Part shown: one piece after another, positions 1-8,504 of the stretch
Numbering within the stretch: position 1 is the stretch's first letter
How the letters are laid out: the number at the start of each line of letters is the position of its first letter
DNA from: Halicephalobus mephisto
Taxonomy: Eukaryota; Nematoda; Chromadorea; Rhabditida; Panagrolaimidae
Length of the DNA stretch: 21,362 nucleotides
Direction: 5' to 3'
Assembly (NCBI GenBank): GCA_009193035.1
Contig: SWDT01000189.1
Span: 1 to 21,362, forward strand
Translations under genes and position numbers: made by a program
The notes under the pieces: model-generated
What the model was told of the DNA's origin: nothing
Databases searched by the model: none
The model's input: the letters and a program-made list of their open reading frames with translations, nothing else

Positions 1-310
1 TCCTTGTCCGTCCAAGCCTGGACAAGGCAAACCAAGGAAATCAGAATAGAACTCGGGAAATCATTTGAAATGATAGTTGTGATGTTCTCCACAACCATGA
101 ACCCCTTATATAGCCTTCATCAAGGAAGATGTTGCAGAATGAATTATTCATAAACAGAAAACGTGGGTTGATTTTTTGTAATTTTTTCTATTGGATTAAA
201 ACTCGTGATACTTGCACTGGAGTATCAAATCGCAAGCAATGCTGTAAATGTCACGTACATGCGAAATCGGTGTAGGTGCTCATGCAGTCCTAGTCCTTTT
301 TCGCATTTCT
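1..310. repeat. Left arm of long inverted repeat
   Basis: This arm matches, in reverse complement, the segment at about 1040-1310. Clear shared blocks are TCTCCACAA, ATTTGAAATGA, GAATTATTCA and a run around TCTATTGGATTAAAACTCG. The match is imperfect, with scattered substitutions and a roughly 17-bp length difference near the outer end, so the arms are old. Similarity still seems present at base 1, so the true end is probably outside the window. It could be the terminal repeat of a DNA transposon or foldback element, or one half of an inverted duplication. No transposase reading frame is visible between the arms. Confidence 0.75.
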
Positions 311-1039
311 GAACTTTTCGATGGTTTAACGTTATTTGGTAGCTGATGGAAAGCTTCAAGACATTACAAAAATTCGGAAGACGACATTGAATTCGTGATT
401 GGTGAACATAAAAGGTTTACATCAACATTGTTGCGAACTTGTCTTAAGGAGAACTTCTAGAAACATCTAGAACTCGGGTTTCACATTCTTGTGGAGAAAA
501 CGAGAGGTGAACTACCTCTTTCTAAGCCATTCAGTTTTCAATGTTATTAATTTTCCAATTCAAATCACATTCGAAATCGACAATTGTAATTCATACTTAT
601 TGAGGAATAGATAAGAACTCTCGATCTGAAGCAAAGTTACATCTGTGGATTCATTACAGCGCAGATCTTGCTATCAAAAGTTTACATGGAGTTGTGTCAG
701 ATTCCTCATAGTTTAGATATGCTTTGAAACTTCGTTGATTCTAATAAGTTTTAGGATTTTTAATAATCTCATACAAACTGAAGTCTCTTGATGCTTTGGA
801 ATTTTGAGAACTCTTCAACCATCCAGTAAGTCTAATGGGTTTTATAATTTCACAAATGGTTTTCAGAGACTTTGAGAACTAGCTGAAAAGTTTGGAGTTT
901 TCTAGTACTCCATAGAATGGTTTTGAAATTAGTTGAAACCTTTCGGAATTTTAAGTACTTTCCATCGTCTCCCACTGTCTATTACAAAATTTAAGAACTA
1001 TTGGAGATATTTGAAATTTCCAAAAACTGTAAAGAAAGT
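311..1039. other. Spacer between the inverted repeat arms
   Basis: No coding region is recognisable here. The stretch from about 720 to 990 contains loosely repeated phrases (for example AATGGTTTT, and TTGAAA followed by TTTCGGAATTTT or TTTGGAGTTTT), suggesting a badly decayed tandem repeat. I see no transposase, RNA gene or terminal motif. Confidence 0.4.
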
Positions 1040-1310
1040 ATAATGTGAACACCTACGCTGAATTTGCCCTTATGCAACATTTCAACGTGGTCTTTGACTC
1101 GATAATCCGGTGCAAGTATCACGAGTTTTAATCCAATAGAAAGAATTACAATCCGCTCCCGTTTTTGCTTTTGAATAATTCATTTTACAGTAGATTTCTT
1201 GATGAAAGCTACCTAAATGGATTCATGATTGTGGAGACCATCAGAACTCTCATTTCAAATTATTTTCCGGGTTCTTGTCTGTCTAAGCTTGAACGAAACG
1301 AACCAGAGAA
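1040..1310. repeat. Right arm of long inverted repeat
   Basis: This is the reverse-complement partner of 1-310. The best block is at about 1108-1145, where CACGAGTTTTAATCCAATAG mirrors the left arm at about 192-215. It ends a few tens of bases before the cathepsin-like exon, so the element or duplication breakpoint lies in an intron of that gene or right beside its last exon. Confidence 0.75.
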
Positions 1311-1340
1311 GGCAGAATTAGGAGGTCCAAGGATTCAGAT

Positions 1341-1523
1341 TTGATCAGGAAGTTTGGTCTTTGTTATGAAAATAAAGCAGGAAAGTTCGACCACATGAAA
1401 ATCTTCAATAACGATGCCAAGACCATCACCGACATCAACAACGGCAAAGGACACATCTACTACAAGAGAGGAAAGAACCTGTGCGGGGTGGAGAGTGAAT
1501 TGGTTGCCTCATGCTGCGCCTAA
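1341..1523 (+). pseudogene. C-terminal exon of a cathepsin B-like cysteine protease (partial, possibly broken)
   Basis: The reading frame ends in a stop at 1521-1523. Its last 20 or so residues (YKRG, then LCGVESELVA) fit the C terminus of the papain family, closest to cathepsin B, which ends RGxxxCGIESEVVA. The middle of the exon does not show the expected Asn-Ser-Trp-Gly region around the catalytic Asn, so this is either a divergent or mis-spliced 3' exon or a gene fragment. No upstream exon is visible: the sequence before it is the inverted repeat, and earlier exons would lie before base 1. The first codon of the open frame is TTG, so it is not a start; an acceptor such as ATTCAG at 1333-1338 or GATCAG just after it is plausible. 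A polyadenylation signal follows at 1580. Confidence 0.4.
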
Positions 1524-1579
1524 CTGTCGGATTGTGGTCTTGAGTTGAAGACTCGGAATGTTAAGTAACGAATTGTCTT

Positions 1580-1585
1580 AATAAA
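1580..1585 (+). promoter_or_regulatory. Polyadenylation signal AATAAA
   Basis: A perfect AATAAA lies about 57 nt after the stop codon of the cathepsin-like exon, a normal spacing for a nematode 3' UTR. It supports that exon being a genuine gene end. Confidence 0.5.
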
Positions 1586-1589
1586 TAGC

Positions 1590-2860
1590 ATTGCAAAAAT
1601 TGATTAATTTTGACACAATAGTTTTACACTTCCAAGAAACATTTAACTTAATATTTATGCATGACAATTGTTCAATATCAAATTTATTCGTTATCAAAAC
1701 TTTCCACTGCTTTCTAAATGATTAATTTTTGACAAATAATCAATCCTCATGTTAAGACAGCTTCGTGACAATGGCTATGTTTAATAATGGTACTCGAAAA
1801 TATGGTTTTGTATTGATAATCCAATTCAGGAGACAAACGTTTTCATGAAAAGAATTGAAAACGTGTTTGGCGAATTTCAGTAGTAGTGTATTTTTTATAT
1901 TTTTGTCAGTTATTTATTTTAATGGATGAATTATATCATGCAGAATTTCTACCTGCTTCTATTTTTGATAGAAAAGTTAAAACAAATTTGAATTTGAATT
2001 TAAAAAATAGGGCTACATTTTCGGATATGAGAAGTTGATTGAATTATTAGTATTATCAGTTTGTCGGATTTTTGTTTTATTCTAATATGGAAGAGGAACT
2101 TTGTTTCCCTCGCCATGACCTCCCAGACAGTCAGCTTTCGATACTAATTATTCGGTTCGACAGTGGAGGTCCCGGGACCACCCACATCGCTCTCAAAATT
2201 ACAACAACTATTCCTAGTCTCCTCTCACGAAATATCTTCAATTGCCTGTTTCGATAATCACACAATAAAAACACGAAAAAGAATAGTGATCAAATTTATG
2301 AAAATAACAGCAGATATTAAGGTAGAAAAACAAGATGTAAGTTGTTTACAGAATAAAATTAATTTTTATCCATTTTCTCCTTTGATTAGATGTTGAAATT
2401 GTCTTTTTTATTCATTTTCATTAACTTTAAAGTGCTATGAATTTATGTCTTGATCAGTACTTGATCACTATCAATACAACAACTGTTAATTTTATTTTAA
2501 AAGTATTGTAGCATAAAAAATAATAAATACCTGATCTATGATTAAATATAAAACCTCAGAAATGAGAAATGTAAATTGCTTTTTTGATGTAGTTTTTGTT
2601 CGATAATTAGCCTTTTTTGCATAATTCTAAATTTAGTTTTAAAATGAGGTCTTCTATGCCTTTGGATCTTGATTTTCATTCTAGTTTGACTTGAATGAAC
2701 GAAAGCTGAGTCATTAGATAACTGTACAAAATCCATTTGTATTTGTTAATGGCGTTTCAATCATATAATAATTGTTTTTCATTCTAAAATTTCTTACTTG
2801 AATTGAATAAAATTGATTGTTTTAATTTAGAAACAACTGATCAAGAAAAGTACTTTTATA
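1590..2860. other. Intergenic stretch, nothing firm
   Basis: AT-rich DNA. The only local anomaly is a GC-richer patch at about 2105-2185. Short open frames overlap it in two phases, but neither shows a family pattern, signal peptide or splice context I can support. No repeat or RNA gene was recognised. Confidence 0.4.
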
Positions 2861-2861
2861 A

Positions 2862-2960
2862 GCTTCCAAATAGAAAGCATTCCAAAATTTGTTACCATTC
2901 TCGCCACAAGACTTCTCAAGAGCGGAATTCAATATTACCTCAAACTTGGGTAATTAAACC
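2862..2960 (-). ncRNA. SL1 spliced-leader RNA gene, copy 1 (canonical leader)
   Basis: Read on the minus strand, the first 22 nt (2960 down to 2939) match the nematode SL1 leader as I know it: GGTTTAATTACCC, then AAGTTTGAG. A GT donor follows directly (2938-2937, GTAAT). Downstream come a conserved core with TCCGCTCTTGAG and TCTTGTGGCG, shared with the other copies here, an Sm-type site (AAATTTTGG at about 2886-2878), and a 3' hairpin (GCTTTC paired with GGAAGC) ending near 2862. Total length is about 99 nt, as expected for an SL RNA. The product would be capped, bound by Sm proteins, and donate its leader to pre-mRNAs in the nucleus. It stands about 12 kb from the other copies and may be functional. 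Confidence 0.92.
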
Positions 2961-3290
2961 GAAGAAGGAGTTTCCTATCGATGTGTTCAGTAAATTTAGG
3001 TTTTTCATTTCTGTGAGATCAAATTGACTGGGAGGGAAAAAACAAGAACATAATTGGAAAGGAAATATCAGGGAAATAAAGAAAGGTGTAAACGTGTGAT
3101 GATTGTTTTCGGTTTTCGATAACCAAAATCTCACAAACAAGTCAAGAAATCAGATCAACTCTAATTTCAGGTTCTTTAAGACGAGGTGGTCACTAGAAAA
3201 GAAATCGTATCAAACAGTTGTTTGTAGTCAGAAATTGCAAATTCAATGTTTCTTTTCTTATTGTGTATTGTATGATGTGATGTTTCTATT
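2961..3290. promoter_or_regulatory. Upstream region of SL RNA copy 1
   Basis: This is the 5' flank of the minus-strand SL gene. The bases directly before the leader read CTTCTTC on the minus strand, as in copy 4 and the remnant at 16693-16738. The CACTCAGCTT box shared by copies 2 and 3 was not found at the equivalent place. The short frames that cross this region are not gene-like. Confidence 0.35.
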
Positions 3291-3347
3291 GTAGGCATAA
3301 AGATCGGAATTAAACCGGAATGGCCTAGAGAGAATGCTCATAGCTCC

Positions 3348-3435
3348 GCCCAGTCAGCCGATGCCTGTGAAGTGAGACTAAAGTGTTAGAGAGTCAGTCT
3401 TTGAGGAAATCCAGCTTTAGACTGGTCCGAGTTTG
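3348..3435 (+). repeat. Short dispersed repeat, copy A (possible tRNA-derived SINE)
   Basis: This segment aligns over about 85 bp with 14194-14276. Both begin CTCCGCCCAGTCAG, continue with GTGAGAC and AGTGT, and share AGTCAGTCyTTGAG followed by ATCCA. GCCCAGTCAG resembles a pol III A box, and the TTGAG segment about 50 nt later sits where a degenerate B box would be, so a tRNA-derived SINE is possible. The boxes are weak, no cloverleaf forms, and the orientation is chosen only by those boxes. Confidence 0.45.
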
Positions 3436-3439
3436 ATTT

Positions 3440-3900
3440 CGGTCAAACGAGGATCCTTCCTCCTTTGTTCTATGCTTATGTTGAGATAAACAGGCTTAAT
3501 TGCTAATGGTAGGAATAAACAATTTTCCATATAATCAAGGGGCTCCCAAGATGTCATATCACCGACATCCAACCAATGCTACATCTCACAAACTACATAT
3601 ATTATATTTCCAGCCCATTCCCCGCTTTCATAAATCATTATTTCACCTCTTTCAGCAATTTCGTTCTTAAATTACACAAAAACCCTAAAAATATAGCAGA
3701 TAATAGCCATATTTCAAACGTAACACACTGGTTCAATCACTCTTCAACTCTCCCCTATTACATTTTCCCCACTTTGATAACGAAGACATGCAAAGCAGAA
3801 CCATTTAACGAAAAATATAAATTATTTCGAATTCATAACATCAATAAAACAATGCACATTGGTAAGAATTAAATTATAATATTCCTCATATTTTTCCATA
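3440..3900. other. Intergenic stretch, nothing firm
   Basis: AT-rich. A 98-codon open frame spans 3576-3872, but its composition is that of AT-rich non-coding DNA and it has no recognisable domain, so it is not called as a gene. Confidence 0.4.
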
Positions 3901-3903
3901 TAA

Positions 3904-4620
3904 TCAAATAATGTATTTCAGTTTGAGTTCTTTGATTCTGCGATTTACTTCGTCTATCTTGTTCAAAAGATCCCAAGTTTGAAAGCTTTCTTTGCGACTT
4001 CCATTCCATTTGTTTGAACCCTTCTTGGAAATTACTCACAATAACTTTCGAATCATACTCGTGAAGACAAACCTAAATTTCATTCGAGTATTATTTGGGA
4101 AATTGTTCATGATCAAAATTTCCTGGGAAATTAATGGAAAACGTTAAATATCTTTCACTAGTATGAATATTTCAATATACCTGAAAATCGACGATAGAAA
4201 GACAACCATTACAATCGAGCCCGTAATTATCGTGTGGAGATCAACCAGATAAAAAATATCTCAAGCAGTTTGCGTTGTGCCATCTGTTTTGTTCCAATAT
4301 TTGTTTTTGATGCAATCATAAAACCAGGTACTAAAGTAAAAAAATCAAAGCAATTAATTTGAAGACTAGTAATCACCTTCTTTAGTTATTATATACAATT
4401 CCAATTGGAACCATGCTTATTTAAAACGAAATGCACTTCTGGTCCCATATTAATCGAAAACAGAACAAATACACGAAGAGTTCTCTCAAATCAATTGGAC
4501 CCATTGAACGAGATGTTTTTTCCACAATGAGATTTCACGTAGAAAGTAATGATTCCTCCTCTGTTGTAACTTTGCAAATGCATCCTCCCTAAAACTGTTA
4601 TTTTCAATTTTTAACTAAAG
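3904..4620 (-). pseudogene. Decayed kinase-like half of the minus-strand ubiquitin-like/kinase-like paralog
   Basis: On the minus strand this region contains, in order and in different frames, pieces matching the intact copy at 6860-8406. At about 4560-4500 is a YVKSHCG segment, equivalent to YFMKTGH. At about 4500-4461 is PIDLRELFVYL, equivalent to PPNLKELFAYKL. At about 4450-4420 is GPEVHF, equivalent to GPIVHF. At 4245-4180 are VDLH, then NYGL and LSIVDF, equivalent to the ADLNEEN...LSIFDF loop. At 4008-3904 is a charged coiled-coil tail ending in TGA. Frame changes separate nearly every piece and in-frame stops occur, so no full-length kinase-like protein can be made. The order and orientation show the minus gene was once full length. 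Confidence 0.8.
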
Positions 4621-4640
4621 CTATGATAAAGAAGTAGAAA

Positions 4641-5452
4641 CTAAACTTGTATTCCCTTCTGAGGTTTAGGCATGAAAGTAAAATTTAACGGAGGGCTGGA
4701 TGGGTTGTCTGCTGCATAGAAGCGATTAAAATATGCTTTGACAGCTTCCTCAATGTTGGAATCCACCAGATCTTCGTAACATGCGATTAAAAAATGTTGC
4801 CTCTCTTTGACTCTTCCAAACTCTGAATAACAAACAAAAAAATTAGATTTATCCAGGATATTTGACATCTTCAGTGCATCCAATGCCTTTTTCTTCTTCA
4901 AATAATCTGCCGCTTTTTCGAAGTTTTCAATCAAATCCAAATATAAATCCCATCTACCCAATCCGGAATGCTTCTAAAAAAACTGGGTATATATTTTCGA
5001 AATTCCAATTAAATTTTGATAGCTTATCTTTTAAAATATGATTTCTTGATATCATTCTCAGAACTTTGTTATAAATTCATCCTAACTATAAAGATGAATC
5101 TAGCAGAATCCATATCGAAAATCATGTCCATATAGCAAAAACAAAGAATATCATTATAAAATTACTCACCACGATCACTTTGTCCATATGCTTCAATCCA
5201 ATTTCAGATAGAGTACTATCTAATTTGAATCTAAAAATTTTGTCTCCATTGAAGAAAAATAATTGTTGATCTTCGTTGTCAATTTTCCATTTCGAATGAA
5301 TCTTTTCCTTCAGTTGCCTCAACGTGGTCTAAAATAAATTTTTGATTAATAATTATTGAATCCATAAAAATAAATACCCAATCGGCGAATTTCGACACAA
5401 ATTCTTTGTGGCAAACTCCTTCGTTATCGTGCAAAAAGATGAGCAATTGCAT
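4641..5452 (-). CDS. Truncated ubiquitin-like domain protein (open 5' half of the decayed paralog)
   Basis: Three exons on the minus strand, 5452-5378, 5328-5170 and 4973-4641, join in frame to 188 codons plus stop. Exons 1 and 2 have exactly the lengths (75 and 159 nt) and phases of the plus-strand paralog. Residues 1-78 form a ubiquitin-like fold: a beta hairpin start (MQLLIFL), TTLRQLKEKI, QQLFFFNGDKI, then a LSEIGLKHMDKVIV end. Residues 79-188 match the linker between the ubiquitin-like and kinase-like domains (SNFFVCYSEFG against SNFFIAYPEFG). Exon 3 fuses what are exons 3 and 4 in the paralog, so one intron is missing here. The stop falls before the kinase-like domain, whose remains continue downstream. 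It may be expressed as a short ubiquitin-like protein or be part of a dying gene; the open frame over three exons favours recent or ongoing use. Confidence 0.7.
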
Positions 5453-5460
5453 TACGAAAA

Positions 5461-5474
5461 TCTAAAATATAAGC
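5461..5474 (-). promoter_or_regulatory. Candidate trans-splice acceptor before the minus paralog
   Basis: On the minus strand TTATATTTTAG ends at 5462, nine bases before the ATG at 5452. With no upstream exon visible and SL RNA genes in the window, it is a reasonable outron acceptor. The plus paralog has an equivalent ATTTTAG, so the site predates the duplication. Confidence 0.45.
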
Positions 5475-5690
5475 GCACATTATAAAATGCTAAAAGAAAA
5501 TATTAACAATATTAATTGATAAAGTCTACGTAGTTATATATTAAATTGCAACAAAGGTTGAAAGGGACGGCTATGAACACAGGGAAATGCAAAAAAGTCT
5601 GCTAGATAAAAGTGGAAACAAATTCAGACATAACGCCAAAAAAAACGGGCTACTTTGAATGTGTATAAATAAAAAGAACTAGCTGCGGCA
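5475..5690. promoter_or_regulatory. Upstream region of the minus paralog
   Basis: About 230 bp of AT-rich DNA between the minus start codon and the inverted repeat at 5691. A TATAAATA-like run lies at about 5664-5671. No protein-coding signal was found. Confidence 0.25.
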
Positions 5691-5760
5691 ACGATGGTCT
5701 ATGCCACATTTCGCCCAAAATGGCGAATCTTGAGATTTCTCTTTTTTTAATGTTAGGATC
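5691..5760. repeat. Left arm of inverted repeat between the paralogs
   Basis: This segment is the reverse complement of about 6350-6430 with substitutions. Strong blocks are CCAAAATGGCGAA and TTGAGATTTCTCTTTT, and the outer ends ACGATGGTCT and ACGATAGTCT also correspond. It lies upstream of both divergent genes, as expected if it was part of the duplicated unit. A transposon with terminal repeats (about 740 bp in all) is the alternative. Confidence 0.8.
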
Positions 5761-6349
5761 ATTCAAATCTTATTTTCAGTGATTTTTAACATTTTTACAA
5801 TACATAAAGCATTTAGAAACCGAAAAGACTCACTTTCCACATCAGTATTATAATTGTTTTAAACTATGAGCTATAATGTATTATATCAATATTTTAAAGA
5901 GAATTTGATGAATCTATCAATTGCCATAATTGTAATAAGGTAATGAATAGTAGTTCCGAACAGTTGGTCATTTTATCTAATGCTTGTTAGTGATATAGGA
6001 GAATATAACTAAAATAGTTGAGTTCATGGCTATATATTTTGAGCTTTTTTCAAGCTTTCGACTCAAACCTAAGCATAATTCATTAGTAGTCAATCAAGTT
6101 CTATCACTAGAGACATGATTTTTAACCTAAACTCCTAACTTGATACATGAAATTTTATTGAAAGGATTCATCTTTTTGCAGCTAAATAGATCTACGATAA
6201 TAATTGAAGATATTGAGTATTTTTCTGTAAAAATGCATCTAAATCATTGTTACTAAGTACAGAGATGGAGAAAATTGTGAAATCTATTATAACAATTAAG
6301 TAACAACGAGAAAAAGCAGATTTAGTGGTAAATAACCGTAAAAAAAAGA
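5761..6349. other. Spacer between inverted repeat arms
   Basis: About 590 bp of AT-rich sequence without a gene-like frame or recognised motif. It is either the loop of an inverted duplication, with both promoters facing outward, or the interior of a non-coding transposon. Confidence 0.4.
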
Positions 6350-6430
6350 AATCTGTGGTCCTACCATAAAAGAGAAATCTCAAGGTTCGCCATTTTGGAC
6401 GAATTCGCAAAACATGACAGAGACTATCGT
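6350..6430. repeat. Right arm of inverted repeat between the paralogs
   Basis: Partner of 5691-5760. The minus-strand open frame over this arm is not conserved in the other arm and is not called. Confidence 0.8.
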
Positions 6431-6490
6431 CCCCTCGCCCTATTTCAACTACACAGGTGTTCTGTCATCACGCCTAAATGAACGCAATCA

Positions 6491-6600
6491 ACATGGATCA
6501 ACTGCACTCTATTAGATGTGATTGTAACAGTACTTTTTAAGGGTTACTGCTTGATTATACTCAATACCAACGCGAGTCAATGAGTGCAGTTGATACATGT
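6491..6600. repeat. Short inverted repeat with a 72-nt loop
   Basis: ACATGGATCAACTGCACTC at 6491-6509 is the reverse complement of 6582-6600 with one mismatch. The right arm overlaps the first codons of the small open frame at 6580. It could be a small mobile-element scar or a hairpin in a leader RNA. Confidence 0.6.
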
Positions 6601-6771
6601 GATGGCAGAACATCTGTGTACCGCAAAGTTGGCGAATGTTCTCGCAACGAAAAAGAATTTCAGCTGAGTTTGTGCATTTTTACTGCATTATGCGTACTTG
6701 CTATAGTGGCGCGTATTTTTGTTCTTGGCGTTATGGTTTCGAATTTTTTAGAAAATTTTTTGGCTAGTTAA
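6580..6771 (+). CDS. Possible small membrane protein (63 aa)
   Basis: An ATG-initiated frame of 63 codons. Residues about 29-57 form one strongly hydrophobic segment (LSLCIFTALCVLAIVARIFV), enough for a membrane span, preceded by a polar Cys-containing N terminus. No family is recognised. It lies between the inverted repeat and the ubiquitin-like/kinase-like gene on the same strand, ending 88 bp before that start. It could be an independent microprotein, an upstream frame in the leader of that gene, or chance. No equivalent is visible upstream of the minus paralog. Confidence 0.25.
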   Translation: MSAVDTCDGRTSVYRKVGECSRNEKEFQLSLCIFTALCVLAIVARIFVLGVMVSNFLENFLAS

Positions 6772-6840
6772 CTCCTTGACAATAACTTCCCATGCAGAGC
6801 ACTTTTTTATTCGCTTATTTTCCATAGATTTATCACTTAA

Positions 6841-6847
6841 ATTTTAG
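6841..6847 (+). promoter_or_regulatory. Candidate trans-splice acceptor (ATTTTAG)
   Basis: ATTTTAG ends 13 nt before the ATG at 6860. It mirrors the acceptor-like site before the minus paralog and fits SL addition close to the start codon, the usual nematode arrangement. Confidence 0.45.
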
Positions 6848-6859
6848 CTTTTGTGAGCA

Positions 6860-8406
6860 ATGTTTCTCGTGTTGGATCTGCAGGACCACGAAGGGAAGCT
6901 ACATAAGGATGCAACTCTTACACTTGGTGATCTGGTTTGCTCTGTACTTCATTTAAATCAATTCTAAGAGCATTATTTTAGGCCACTATCGATCGATTGC
7001 AGTACGAATTATCTTCAACTTTCAGAATCGAGATGAAATATCAAGAATTATTCCACAATGGTCGGCGAATCGACATGGAATTTCGTCCGAATAGTATTCT
7101 TTCTGAAATTGGATTAAAGGATATGGATACGGTGATCGTGGTGAGTAATTTATAATGATATTCTTTGTTTTTTGCCATACGGACATGATTTTGGAGATTG
7201 ATTCCACTCGATTCACAATCATTTTTAAAGCATGCTGATCTCACTACATGGGGTACCCTTCAACAAAAGGCTTCCGTATTCGATGAATGTAACGTAAAGG
7301 AGGATTCAATTGAGTTGGCTTACGAACTAATTTCGTTGGCTAATTCCTTGAGGTAAATGGTGATAGTAATATTTTGACTATAAATAATTTAGGGAATCGA
7401 ATTTTTTCATAGCTTATCCTGAATTTGGATCGATTTACGATAAGAAACGTTTGAAGTACTTTCAGTTGATTCACAAACGTCAGGATTCCCTGGAGAAGAC
7501 CGCAAAGTCGTATTCGAAGCATTTCGAAGAATTCTATTTTAACTTGCAAAGATCGAAACCGGAAATAAGCTTTGCTATGAACGAAGAAGGGACCCACTCT
7601 GGAATAATTGTTGTTGTGGACCATTGCCAAGGAGCCACGAAGTATTTCATGAAGACCGGCCATGATGCAGGACCCGCAGAGTCAGCTGTTCGTTGCCCTC
7701 CGAATTTAAAGGAGTTATTCGCATACAAGTTGCTGGAGCGGATCGGGGTATTTTTCATTTATTTCCTTTTATTAGTTATGTATTATTATTTAGGCTGGTC
7801 CAATCGTCCATTTCCCCGACAATAGTTACACAACTGTATTTGTTGTTTATATTGCAACGGAGGAGATCCAAGGTCTAAGGGTAATTAAAGAATTGGGAGA
7901 CGAAGAATTGACGGATGGTGGGTTCAGATCGATAGTTCGAGAAAAGATCGTTCAGGTAACCGATATCTTTAAGACTATATCACTCGTTAATTAATTTTCA
8001 GGCGTACCTTATTTTACTCCTATTCGGATTAGCGGATTTGAATGAAGAGAATTTTGGTCTCAATGCAAAAGATGATCTGTCAATATTCGACTTCTGGGTG
8101 AACAATATAAATGGACCGGATAAGGCCCTGGCTCACTTCCTTGACCCTGAAGCAAGTTTCGGAATGGAATGGGAGAACAGATACCTCCTTTTGAAAGAAG
8201 CCAATGAGGAATCGAGGAGAATGATCGCCAAAGAATCCCTGAAGCAGTGGAATATATCCGAAAACCTGGCGTTCGCTGAGAGAGATCTGCAATCGATCAA
8301 AAAAAAGTTCCGAGCACACGGCGTTGAATTTGCAAAAGAAACGGAAGATCTCGATAAGTACATCAGTTCGATTAGTGACAGATTGAAGGCTTTTGAATCA
8401 ATGTAA
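6860..8406 (+). CDS. Ubiquitin-like domain fused to a divergent kinase-like domain
   Basis: Six exons (6860-6934, 6982-7140, 7231-7352, 7393-7747, 7794-7955, 8002-8406) join in frame to 425 aa with GT-AG introns of 40-90 nt. Residues 1-78 are a ubiquitin-like fold (MFLVLDL start, QELFHNGRRI, ILSEIGLKDMDTVIV). A helical linker follows (79-185). Residues about 189-330 resemble a kinase fold: YFMKTG with Lys206 as candidate ATP lysine, LKELFAYKLL (Glu226, helix C-like), GPIVHF hinge-like (239-244), then ADLNEEN (Asp303, Asn308) and LSIFDF (Asp321). The spacings Asp-5-Asn-13-Asp equal those of the catalytic loop and DFG Asp in classical kinases (PKA 166, 171, 184). The catalytic His/Arg before Asp is Ala and DFG reads DFW. 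Residues about 345-425 are a charged, coiled-coil-like tail. I cannot name the family. The kinase assignment is inference, strengthened by the decayed mirror copy, which keeps DLH, N and SIVDF. Confidence 0.85.
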
Positions 8407-8504
8407 TTTTTTGCTATAAAGTTAATTCGTTCTCTTGTGAAAAGTATCAAATTTGTAAGTGGGTGAATGGTGTCCTAGAAACCCCTTTTACATACTACTA
8501 ACAT

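Noticed and set aside
2072..2396. Overlapping open frames in a GC-richer patch
   Set aside because: Two frames overlap with no family pattern in either, and no exon signals; kept only as unassigned DNA.
2803..3140. Open frames on both strands across SL copy 1
   Set aside because: They overlap the SL RNA gene and its flank; chance frames.
3309..3325. AATTAAACC on the plus strand, resembling the start of another SL RNA gene
   Set aside because: Only about nine bases match; the rest of the leader, donor and Sm site are missing.
3576..3872. 98-codon plus-strand open frame
   Set aside because: Composition typical of AT-rich DNA, no domain, no start or splice context.
6192..6410. 72-codon minus-strand frame ending in the right inverted repeat arm
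   Set aside because: Not kept in the opposite arm and not protein-like.
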